NCBI RefSeq assembly: GCF_040581485.1
Contig: NC_090133.1
Coordinates: 3,100,001 to 3,164,000, forward strand
Source: Linepithema humile
Taxonomy: Eukaryota; Arthropoda; Insecta; Hymenoptera; Formicidae
Length of the DNA: 64,000 nt
Direction of reading: 5' to 3'
The notes beneath the pieces are model-generated. The model worked only from the letters and a program-made list of their open reading frames with translations, did not search any database and was not told where the DNA came from. Every line of letters begins with the position of its first letter. Position 1 is the stretch's first letter. Below, piece by piece: positions 37,009-48,529 of this stretch. The position numbers were made by a program, and so were the translations under genes.

Positions 37009-37165
37009 CTTCACAAAAAAAAGAACCAAGTGTAATTGAGAAGTACGGCAGAAGTTTCTAAAGAGTCGAAAAACTGCAGGTTTTTCAACTCCCTTTTGTA
37101 CAGTTGCCGGATTCGAACCCTAGAATACCACGAAGCGTCCGCCACTGTGCCGTAGGGCAGCTGCT
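37009..37165 (-). repeat. tRNA-derived Pol III element (SINE-like)
   Basis: The minus strand has an A-box-like CGGCACAGTGGCGG (37139-37152) and a perfect B box GGTTCGAATCC (37109-37119) at tRNA-like spacing. A T8 run (minus strand of 37014-37021) lies about 90 bp downstream and could terminate Pol III. The anticodon arm is not a convincing tRNA fold, so a tRNA-derived SINE is more likely than a tRNA gene. Outer limits are approximate. Confidence 0.55.
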
Positions 37166-37452
37166 CGTAGCAAGACCATTTTCAAAGGGCGACTTCTAAT
37201 GAGCTCTCGCTACCCCGACGGAAGGGTCCGGAATACCGCTGGGAGATTATGTTCCATACTCCGTCCCTTCTCTCTGGTTCCCGGTTCTCTCCATCTACCC
37301 GTTTCCACTTTCAAGGATTTTCCGAGAGGCGTATCACCAGGTAAAAGAGTCGTTGCTCGGCACCGAAGCGTTGAGATTTTTGTCTCACGTTAAGTGCTTC
37401 GGGAGAGTTCATTCCGTGTTTTTTTTTTTTTTATTTTATAACGCATTTCAAG

Positions 37453-37556
37453 ACCTATCCAGATAGCCAAACGTTAGCAATGTCGGCAGATTGACAAATT
37501 TGATCGAGTTTGCTGTCAGTCTGTCAGCATTACTAACATTTTGCTTACTGGATACG
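37453..37556. repeat. Palindromic element, ~104 bp
   Basis: TATCCAGATAGCCAAACGTTAG pairs with CTAACATTTTGCTTACTGGATA, with AATGTCGGCAGATTGAC/GTCAGTCTGTCAGCATT further in. MITE-like, no open frame. Confidence 0.65.
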
Positions 37557-37720
37557 TAGTGCGATTTTTGGATGAGTGAAGTATAACATCAATTTCATCC
37601 TTACAGAATTTAACAAAATTTTCGATACCAAAATATGTACAAATCTTATATATGGTTTAAAAATGTATTTATATTTGAGATAAAAAAAAAACAAATTCAA
37701 AGGATTCTTTTTTTTAAATT

Positions 37721-37871
37721 TCTACACAGAGAAAATTTTATATAAAAAATTACTATGTACGGTAGTAGCCGTGGACTATGAAGAAATTATAAAAATTTTC
37801 GATCCGCGGCTTCATGGTCCGCGGTTAATGCCGTACATAGTAATTTTTGATATAAAATTTTCTCCGTGTAG
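37721..37871. mobile_element. Palindromic MITE-like element, ~151 bp
   Basis: CTACACAGAGAAAATTTTAT and its complement ATAAAATTTTCTCCGTGTAG form the ends. The arms continue (TTACTATGTACGG / CCGTACATAGTAA) and meet in a CCGCGG-rich centre. Target-site duplication not clear. Confidence 0.75.
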
Positions 37872-39500
37872 ATATCAAAATCATAGATGTGTATTTTCAA
37901 ACAAAATAAATATAATGAAAAAATATGAATAAATTCTGTCAGATTGAAATAGTCAGAAACACCGGCGTGTAAATCAACAGAAATGTTCAGTACTAGATAT
38001 TTTTTTATCATAACGAACACCAGTTAAAAGAGCAATTGCATTTGAGGAATCGGAAGTTTCCGAATATTATTGAGAATTATTCTGCAGCTTGCCGAACTCG
38101 TTTTCTCGGTTGCAGGACACAAATAAACTATGGATCTAAGTGATTATTTAAAGATCGATCGATTCGTGCGAACTCCGTGGCCGTCGAAGGCTCCGTGCGA
38201 GATCCCGCACTTTCTCGAGACTCGGAAAACTTCCACGGCGAAAGAGATACGACCGGCACTCGTGTAAACACACGTGCATACTGGCACACGGCCGTATGGC
38301 AAACTCCATGATAACACCACCGCCGCGTGAGTCACGTGCTCACGTTGTCGTCGAGTGTTACGTCACCGCGTCTTCACCGACGCGGTCGTCCACACAATCG
38401 CACTTGTGACCTTGTGTTTTGTATATATCATCTCTCCTCGCTCTCCCTCTCGGGGGTCCCCCCTCTGTTCCTCATCCCGCGAGAATATCCCATGCCCTGT
38501 CCCCCCCTCGTCCCCCTGCGCCGCACCGGCGTCACGTGTGGCGCGGATAGGAGAAAGGGAGCGTGAGGGGGAGTAGGAGGAGATTGCCAAAGGGGGTCGG
38601 AGGAGGACGAAGGGTGGTTTAAACGGGTGAACACGTCGCAACTAAGGTCGCGGCGGACGTTACTGGGTCACTGGAGTGACCGCGATACATTGCACCCACT
38701 TCTTCCCCCCCCTCCCCCCCGTCCCTTCGCAATCTCTCTATCTTCCTTTTGCCCTGGTTCTCCCGGTGCCCTTTCTTCGATGCTCCTCCGCCACCGTTTG
38801 AAAACCATGACTGAGGGCAGAGGAACGAGATCGGGCACTGATAAGCAGGCTTCTTCTTTCGACCTTTCGCGCACAACAGCGCGAATTGTCCGTCGCGAGA
38901 TCGGTCAAAATTCTTAAAATTGTTGGCTATATGAACGATGCAGCGCGTCGTCGGAAACATTTTGTGCGGTCTAAGAGTCCGAGTATGGCACGTTTCCACT
39001 CGTTGCGTATCTAACTTTATTAAGTGAATTCAAAATGCATGGATTCGTCGCTGAAATGTTAAGCCGGATGTCGTTTGGCGTAACTTTGTGGTTTGCTTTT
39101 TCACTCATCCAAAAACCAATCAGTACCTTAAAAAAAACACAACTCTTGGAAAAATATTTGTACGAAGCCTGTGCATCTTTCGGAATTTTCTAAAGCGATC
39201 TCATCTTCGCGGATTTAAAATTCTCAAGTCTTCGAACACCTGAGTGTTCGCGAAATCTTTGAATCCTGAAAGTTTTCGATCGAAGCGGGTTCTGCAAATC
39301 GCCCGATGTTGCTGCGATTTCGGCGCAATTTTTTCTCCTCGATCGAGAAGCACCGTAGTCCGACGTGTTGAGCTCGAATCTCGCGGAGTTCTCTCGCTTC
39401 GTTCGCTCGCGTCTCGGCAAACCGGTTTCAGCGAGCGGCGAAAAACCGGACCTTACACATGTAAATCACATAGTTCTAAAACACGTAGATGAAATTAGCG
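37872..39500. other. Intergenic, GC-rich island 38100-39500
   Basis: From about 38100 the sequence is CpG-rich with C- and G-run blocks (38450-38520, 38700-38720). Several frames are open on both strands but none resembles a known protein; this is the composition expected of a promoter-type island. No gene start is supported. Confidence 0.45.
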
Positions 39501-42500
39501 ATAGATCATAAACAACAGACGTAAATACTTTCCTTACACCTGGTCCCTGCGAACGAGATTTCAATTTTATGACCAAAAAAATATAAAAATCATTAAAATA
39601 CAAAATAATCTATAAATATTTTAATTGTGGATATATTTTTCATTTAATTGAATGATTATTTTATATCTCGCTATAAATGTTAAATATAAAGTAAGAAAGA
39701 AGATTTAAAAATTCTCTGAGAGTTTAAATAAAATACAATAATCCAAGAGTGTCCAAGACTCTGTGGACGAATGACAATAATGAACAGGTGTTTCTCATTC
39801 AATAGCATGGTGCTGAAAGCAAAGTATATACAAATCATTAATCAAATCTTTGTATCAATGAGTCAGCAATAAAGCATAAGATCTTTAACACACAATGATC
39901 TTCGCAAGGACCCATTAAGATCCTAAAATGCTTAGCCTGTTGACCTAAACATGTATATTTAGAGCTTGTATCATAATGGATTACATGGCTTTGGTTTGAA
40001 ATTTATGACTTTATGACTAATACTAATAATCTTCTATACAAACAACCGGAAAACAGTAGATATAAAGGAATATTCAAGGACAGTTAATACCCAAAGCAAG
40101 GCAGAACGCACTTCTAAAGATTAAATCCAAACGTTTTACTAAAGATCGACAAAAGAATAATAAAGTGATTAATGTTAAATCTTTATAAAAAGAAATGAGA
40201 CTATAGAATTAAGGAATTTTTAATTTTAGCAGGGTTTTTATTCAATATCAGATTCGAATTTTATAATTTTCCTTTATGGATTTCGCAGAAAATGCATTTC
40301 TTGAAAAGTTAAATAACGAACAGTCGTTATTAAAAATTTTACCAAATGCGAATTCGTAACTATGCTAAAATTTATAAATGTTGCAATCAGACATTTCATT
40401 TTTCATACAATATTCCAATTTTTTACTTTACTTTTTTGCTTTTATCTTTTATATGTATAAAGTTTTATTTTTTAAATACCTTTTGCAGTATATAAAAATG
40501 AAAAAAATTGGATTTTTTCTCCACAAAATAGTGTTTCATGTTTATGCGATTATAGTCGAAAATATTTATGAATAACTGGTGATTAATATTTATAAAAAAA
40601 AATTTGGTTCTAACGCAAGGTAAATAAAAAATAGATGCAGAGTATAATTTGTGGTGATCCAGAGCGGACGTGGTTTTGCAGCCGCAGTTTTGACTTTACT
40701 CCGCTTCCGTCAGGATGAAAAACAACAACGATGACAAAGAGGCAAAGCGGCGTGACGTTGAGAGAAAGTTGAGAAGATGGGAAAAGCGAGACGTGTTTTA
40801 CTTTCACTTCTCGCATATGTCCGCGATGCCAGCACATGTCATGTTGGTTCGAAGTAGAATAGACGGATCGTCATTTCGGAAATTTCCACATTGCAAGGTT
40901 TCCCATTTGCCACACTCTTGCATGTTTTTCACGCTTTATACAGTCGATACTTTTTTTTAATTGTCCTACAAAAATTATTCGAAGATGCTTTATTCCATTG
41001 AAATCTAAGAGCTTAATTTTTTATCAAACTGAAGTTATAAAAATTCAGTGGACAGAATATAATTTAGTGGCGAATTAAAATTAATATATTCCATTAATAG
41101 TAAAAATTTTAATTTTACCTTTTGTAGTATAATTAATCGTTATTGTGTTTCAAATAATTGATTTTTACAAAAAATCGAAATGCTTTAAACAGTTAAATGT
41201 TGCGAAATAAACCACTAAACAATAGAACGTAAGGAAAAAATAGAAAAATTGACGTAAAAGTTAGATTTGAAAAAACAAAAAATCTGAATTCTAAATTTAT
41301 TTAAAGAGAATTCGTAAGAAAATTTAGATTTTCACGATTAGATAGTTTCAATAATCAATATTCTTCAAATGAACCGTAGATACGCAAAGTTGTAGATATG
41401 CATGCACATAAATATTTATGTGTTGCGTGTCGCAGGTGGACGTTATTTTATTGAGCTTGATCGACTGAAAGCATTACTTTTATTTCCTTCTAAAGTTTTT
41501 TTTACTTACAAGGTATTTGGTTTCTCCATGCATCACTGACATGCAGTTTTTTCATTAGGTATATAAATTATGGTAATGATTCGGTACTATAATAATTATA
41601 ATTATATAATAATTATTATTTATCATTATTATTAATATTAATATTATCATATATTCGCTTTTGTTTTTTTTTTTGCTGCTCACGGAGTGGTTGCTCTCTT
41701 CGCCCTCTCTTCACTCACGTATATTTCTCCCTTTCTCTCCCTCCCCTTTTCTTTACAATAATGATCGTCTCTTCCTAAGGAATGATTCGGCAACTCCGCC
41801 GTATGTTGATTCACGTCGCGCGAAACTGATAAGACGTGATCGATTATCGAATAACTGAAAATGACGCATGTGAAAATAATACATAATCTTATATATAATC
41901 CAAATTTTTAAAGATTCAAACATTCCGATAATTATAAATTAAGTCATTGAATGTTTTCAACATATCTGAAAAAAATTAACGGAATTGCCAAGATCTATTG
42001 TTTCTAAATATCCAGAAAGAAGTTTTCTAGTTACACTCATGGAGTTTCACGCCGATATTACATGCGTATAGAATCCTCGAGGCGTCGCTTTGCATGCGAT
42101 CTTGGAGTAAACAGGAGATAAAAGGCAACCTTTGTTTTTTATTGTTTGCATACTCAATTTTCGTGTACGATGCATACAAAGCTAAAGTTTATATATGTTC
42201 TACCAACGAAAATGATGATTGTGTTTACATATAAATACGCAACATCGTTCTACACTTTCTTCCGTGTTTTCGGAAGCAAGTATGAAGCGTGTATGACGTG
42301 TTGCGTGTGTATAAATAATTATCGTTCAAATTGCTGGAAATATCACGTACATAAACTGAGCGTGCAAATAATAAAAAGCAAGTTACTCTTCGATCGAAAT
42401 TTTTCTACCTGTTAATTTAACAGAAAAAAAAATAAAGAAAGAAAATGTGCGTGAGTTTTATCACGATTGAAAATCGCGACGGATGGTTACGGCGGGCGGA

Positions 42501-43500
42501 GACAAATGGAATACGTCACGAGGGAGTCTCGTTAGGTATTTAAGACGTGGCGACGTCGCGAAGGGTGGATTAGAAAGTGGACGCTGTAAAATGTGTATCA
42601 AGGTAGTTTTGCATCATCTTCTTGTTTGTAGAACGGCAGTTGTGTTTGCGTTGAAGAGCGGCGATCGAGGAGCCGTGGAAGATGAAGCGTTCGAGTATAT
42701 TTGGTTATTTAGCGATTCGAAGATTCAGCAATGTACAAATAACTCGACTTTATTGGCAATCGCAGTATCGAAAAGAAAAATCGAAACATCTCGAGATTCT
42801 GAGAACATTTTCATGTTCTGTTAATAATTTTAGACAATTGAAAATTCAAAAGTGCACGGCAAGTTTTTATTCTCTTCGGGTCTAAAAACTCTAATAATTC
42901 GAAGAAATCGCAGGATCTTAAGTATACCAAATTACTTCAGAAATTCGCGAGGTATTGATCAAAGAAATAAAAAAATAAAAAAACAATTTGTAAACCCGTC
43001 AAGCACTAGAAGTACAAAGACTCATTATTATGAAAGGGTTTGCGAAAGGTCCTTATAACAGCACTGAGTATATATACTTTCACGTTTCCTCGTGCCGCTC
43101 CAACATATTTTGTACAGGAGATCCATAATCAAAAGGTGGTGCAAAACTCTTGTTCGCACATGTGTGTGAACACGCGACATATTGTCCAAACAACAACAAC
43201 AACGAGCAGTCAGCTGCATTACAACTGTGTCATCTGACGCCTGGCATCTAACGAAATGCAGGTTCGTCGGTCACTCAGTAAAAATCGTTAACGGAAATCG
43301 GGAGAGGAGCATAAAGAAACAAGACATAACTGTGGGCGAGATGTGGGAAGGATACGAAAAAGGAGAGAAACAAGGTGGGAGGGAAGAATACGAGGATGCT
43401 AGAATCCAGCCGTGTCTTCAGAATCCCGCGAATTCTTCTCGCCCGCCTGCCGCATCAAGAAGCCGAGGATGAAGCGAGCGGCCGTGCTCCGTCCAAGCAA
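39501..43500. other. AT-rich intergenic DNA
   Basis: Mostly AT-rich with no exon recognised. A small ATT/AAT-repeat patch lies near 41590-41650 and a moderately GC-rich patch at 42480-42700 with an unsupported 113-codon frame. Confidence 0.45.
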
Positions 43501-43514
43501 TCGCGCAATAGAAT

Positions 43515-43625
43515 AATCCATCCATCCATCCGCGTCCGTCCGTCCGTCCGTGCATCCATCTCTACTACCTATCCGTCCGTCCATCCGTCGTCCATCCGTC
43601 CGTCGGTCTGTCCATTCGACCGGTG
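43515..43625. repeat. CATC/CGTC tandem repeat
   Basis: About 100 bases of imperfect 4-bp units (CATC, CGTC), just downstream of the conserved minus-strand gene's stop. Confidence 0.8.
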
Positions 43626-43723
43626 ATTCAGAATCGACGACGCGGTGCCGCGATAATCGACAGACTTCTGGCGGGCACGAAAGTGCTGACGCTGTTGCTC
43701 GTCGCGTGACCGAGCCGATCGGG

Positions 43724-46700
43724 TCACTTCTTGCTCTTCTTAGTGGGCGGCTCCTGCGCGTCCTGCGCGTCCTGCGAGTCCTCCTCGGTGTCCTCGCTGT
43801 CGGTAGGTCGTGGCGTCGCATTGTTGCTGCTATCGTTGGTAATGAGGGAATCATTCGTGTCTTCGCTAGCGCCTACTACGGCATGATCGCTAGCGGTGAT
43901 CGGCGTCGCCGGCTTATCCAACGAATCCTCAGTGAAAGACGTCGTCGTGCTATTCTCGTCGATTGCCGCCGGATCGAGCGCCGCCGGCGTGTCTTTACCG
44001 TTTGCGACCGTTTCTTGATTGCTGTCGTCTGACGGCTCCGTTGCCTCGCCGTTGCTGGCGCCATGCGAATTACCATTCTCCGTCGAGCCCGGGATGCCGT
44101 CAAGCAACTCCGGCTTTAGCTCAGACGCCACGTAATGTGTCCACAGTGCTAGCTCAACTCTGTGTGGGCTCCATGTCTTGCCATTTGACGCTGAAACAAA
44201 AACAGAACATATAAAATTTTTTTAATCTTTGAAAGTATTTAAATATTTTTAAACAAGGAATTCCGAAGACGTGGAAATATAAAAAGTGAATATTAAATGT
44301 TAAATTCAAGGATGTAATTTATCTGAAATGTTAAGTTACGAAGATATGAAAATCTAAGGACTTTATAATAAAAAAATTATGAGAAATAATATGAGAATCC
44401 ATTTAAATTCAAGGATTTTATGCAATACACGCGCGACTTATAATTAATCGATGTATATACATGTACGTCCTTAATGATTCATTAATCACTTACTTTGTTT
44501 ATTCAGCCTCTCGACAGTGTGTTGAATGTGCTGGACGAAATTTAGGTATTCCTTAGTGGTATAATCGATACCCTCAATCTCAGGTATCGCCATCAAACAC
44601 TCATCAGCCATGAAGGGAGCGTTCTCTGGCGACGCTGCAGCGAGCAAGGCAGAAGCCATTGTGGTACCGACGCCCTTCAGGTTCGACAGTGCCGTGATCG
44701 CTTGTTCGAGATTCGGAAGTTTCTTGAACGCTTTCTTCGTTTCTGCCATCACGGCGCGCGGTGTGTTCACCTTCACCAGGTAGGACAGCTGTGGATAGAA
44801 CTTGCCACGCTGAAAACAAAATGGCGGTCAACCTCGTGAAGCGCTTGGATCTTCGATCATGTCTCGTCCAGGTAGAAAAATCATTTTATTTATATTTAAT
44901 AAATTACATTAAAATATTATAAGTAAAAATCTATCAAGCCTGAAATCTTCAAGTTCTATATTCAAACAGCTACGAATTTAAAATGTAAAACGTTTTGGAT
45001 GTAACATCTTCACTCGAAAATTTGCATAAAAATATTATTTTCCACTTAATTAAGAATTCTATTAACGCAACTTTTCATTTATAGGACTATGATTATGTAC
45101 AGTTTATAAGCAGTTTATAAAATTATTATTTGATACGATGTAATATTTAAGAACTTCATAGTTTCAGATTGAACAGGATCTGACACCAGGATGTATCCTA
45201 CCAACAGAGAGAAGGCAACTCACTATTTGCTTCCACTTCATCGTTTGCACCAGCTCCTCGTGATTGAGATGCGCATCCTTGCCGCGCGACTTAATCTTCT
45301 TCGGAAGCTCATTCTGATACCTGCCGATACAAACAACAAAATCCGGGCGATCAAGATCGATTCAGCGTTCAGGAGCGCGCGCATGCACATATACAACTGC
45401 ATGCCTACACGTGTGTACGCATGAGCGAACGAACGGGCGTGACGTAATCGTGCCGCCGCTGCGGAATACAGGAATTCGTTAAAGGCTCGATTAAAAATAC
45501 AAACGCTGCCGCAAGAAGTCTGACACGCCCCTCGTCAATGATTGGAGGATACCCATCTTTATCGCGCACGTGGATCACACGTGGATACGTGCCGTGGCGT
45601 TATGTCTTCAATACCCGGTACCGGCTGCAAGATGCAAATACTCAAAACCATGTGGAGAATGAAGGACCGATGTCATAAAAAAGACTCAAGAAACTGAAAG
45701 TGTCAAGTGAAGGAAAGTATTGGAGCAATGTTGAGTGAGTTGAGGATTTAAATAGTCTCATAATTTGAAGAATCGATACGATTATAGAAGCAAAAATCAA
45801 TATATCATACAATTGGGATAATACTTTTTTTTTTATGTTAGCAAATTGTTAGAAAAATCCAAATAATTTTAAAAAATGTTATAAAACAACAATTTTCATA
45901 ACATATCAAGAAGTTTCCACATTTGCTGCAAAAAAAATTTATATAATTCAGTACATTTCCACAGGATTTCACGAGAAAATCGTTGAATTTTAATTTAATC
46001 CAGAAAGTATATTTCAATTTATTCAACAAATAAAAAATAATTAGGATTATTTTTGATAGCTTATAGAAATGCGTGAATAATGAAATTTATTATCATAAAA
46101 CATGACGGATTTTATCGAGGCTATTTATTCATTTGAGATATTATATGATATATTTAGAACACATAAGCGTATTAAACAAATAGAAGAATCAGAGCATTTG
46201 CGCTAAATTTGTACAGCTCTTTTCCAGGCGAAGAATCTATTTTTGAAAGCAATACATGTCCCATTTACCGCATTTGACGTATCTTTAAAATAAATTCTTT
46301 CGCTCGATTCTTTTTTTCTACGATCCGCAATTTCAATTTTAGACAAATTTCTATATCCGCATTATTCTTTAATGCGACTCTTTTCAACATCTCTCGTGAA
46401 GTCGAGTAGTTATGTTTCACAAAGTTGAAACGCGCGCTGCACCTCGTAATACCGCATATCCGCACACGGCTTGGCACCGTGGAAAAGCAGCCTTGACACA
46501 AACTGGCCTCAATGGGAATGAAAACAACGGTACTCTACTTCCCCCGACCCCTCGTCGCCCTCACCCTAGCTTCTGCAACACGGAAGAAACTGGCGCGTGA
46601 AGTCCTCCCTTTTCCCTTCTCTTTTACTCGTTCGTTCTGTCATTATCTTGTCTCTCTTTTTCTTTCTGTATCATTCTAGCGTGTATGTCGCTATCGATAA

Positions 46701-48529
46701 AGTGATTGATCGCACGTGCGGAAGCAAACAACACAAGTTTATCTCTCGCGCAAGATAGGGCGATGAACGAATTAATAAATTTATTCATTGTTTTGTTCTT
46801 CTCCGGAATTCTTTTAATAATTCAGTTATTTTTTTAAATTTGTAGAAACTATTTCTAGATTTTTTATTGAACGCGATTGTTAATATTCTACTATCGATTC
46901 TATTATTCATATTCATCGTTCTCAAGAAAAATTACTTTCAGGTCACGATAATTTTTAATTTCACAAAGAATATAATTTATTCATTTGGTAACAAATAACT
47001 TACTTATTATTTATAATATTGGAAGAATTTTTTGTGAGGTCAATTATTGATTATTTTAGTGATTATTTATAAATAAAAAAATTTTGGTTATTGTTTAACT
47101 TGGAATTGTTTATTCTTTTGTTTGTATCTCGAAAATAGTTTTATTAAATTTTTTTATGCAAAAATCTTAAGTGTTAGATTGGTTATCTAAATCTTTTAAA
47201 ATGTTTAAATATTGAATATTGTATTGAATATTATTGAATATTAATATTGGTTTTATGAAAAATCTTAGATCCAAAGGTCCACAGTTCCAAATGTCCAGTG
47301 ATCTAAGAATACTATTATTTGGAAAATATAAAAATTTCAAAATATTAGAGTTAACAATAAAATCATTTCATAAATTGTGACTTATAAACTTAGAGTTTAT
47401 AAACTTATAGTTGCATAAAATTTATAACTGTAAGACTTTTAAGATCTACATTTTCACAAATTTTAATATTTTTTGCATTTCTTTCGTTAAAATAAACTTT
47501 TGTACAATATGTTATACTTGAGACTATATGTATAACAAAGATTAATGTTATAATCAATTTATAGCTAATTAAAAATTTTTAAATTAAACTTTTTTAATTG
47601 CTCAGATTTTTCTAATATAAAAATATTCTCAAAAAATTTCAAGCAGCTCATTCTTTCAACTTTTCTGTAAGTTTTTAAAAATGCAATTGCTTATATAAAA
47701 ATAAGGAATCCTATTTACAAGTAACTTCACTATCAATTAATATATACAATCGTATTATAAATTCGAGGTTTACTTATTCTTATATTTTTCCTTTTAGTAA
47801 GACAGATTAAAAAAAAAGAATTCTGATTCTGAATCAATTGTTCTTTGCATTAATCTTATTATCTTTTTTCCAACTCCGATAAAATTCTATTAAAAAAAAA
47901 AAAAAAAAAAAAAAAAATCCATTACGTTTGCATTTGTTACTCGCTCGCATTTTTCCGTTTGCTTATTCAGATCTCGTCGGAGTATCATTCTCTCGCGGAG
48001 CGATTCGCCACGTGACGGCGAGTTTCCACGATGATCCATCGGGGTATAAAGCCCACGATATCTCGGTGGAGTGCGACAAGGGTGACATACGGGTGCGTAC
48101 ACGCGACGTTGCCGCTCCCGCCTCGCTCGCTCGCGGAGAACAGCACGAAGCGGGTTCATTGTCCCGCGTGCGCCCCGTGGTAGAGCGCCGTTTCCTCCCT
48201 CGGGCCGCCGTAATGTCGGCCCCGTCAGCGGCGGCAGCGTTTCTCTCTCTCTATCGCGCTCGCCCGCTCGCCCGTTCGCTCTCTCACCGCGCGCGTACAC
48301 ACACACACACACACATACACACACGATAAAATGACAGCGTCGTTGTGCGCCGCCGTCAGAGTACATTTAATGAGACTTACCAGTTATCTAGTTTGATCAG
48401 CTCCTCGGGCTTTTTCGATTTATGATCGGCCTTGAGGCGCAACGCCTGCGGGTAAAGTTTGAGAACGTGGTCGAATTGAGTCGCGGTGCCCTCCGCGAAG
48501 AAAGTCGCTGTGTCTTTTACGGAAGCCAT
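43724..48529 (-). CDS. Conserved protein with helix-hairpin-helix-like motif, function unknown
   Basis: I recognise the layout as a conserved animal protein but cannot name it. Minus-strand exons are 48381-48529, 45224-45320, 44494-44809 and 43724-44190, giving 342 residues with all phases closing. Residues 1-82 are MASVKDTATFF..., a WYQNELPKKIKSRGK segment and a WKQ. A compact helical region follows (YPQLSYLVKVNTPRAVM, KKAFKKLPNLEQAITALS). Residues 125-140 (NLKGVGTTMASALLAA) resemble a helix-hairpin-helix, a fold often contacting DNA. After WSPHRVELALWTHYVASELKP comes a Ser/Thr/Asp-rich acidic tail of about 130 residues, likely disordered, ending in a basic PTKKSKK that could be a nuclear signal. 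Intron 1 is about 3.1 kb. Role is not inferred further. Confidence 0.88.
45321..48380 (-). other. Intron 1 of the conserved unknown gene
   Basis: About 3.1 kb, AT-rich in the middle, with a poly-A run at 47892-47918 and a CpG-rich right end from about 47950 that includes an (AC)n run near 48300. No nested exon or RNA gene recognised. Confidence 0.5.

Noticed and set aside
37100..37165. A functional tRNA gene
   Set aside because: A and B boxes are good but I could not form a proper anticodon arm and acceptor stem; treated as tRNA-derived repeat.
43550..44032. 160-codon plus-strand frame
   Set aside because: Antisense to the acidic tail exon of the conserved unknown gene; its Arg-rich sequence is a mirror of Asp/Ser/Thr codons.
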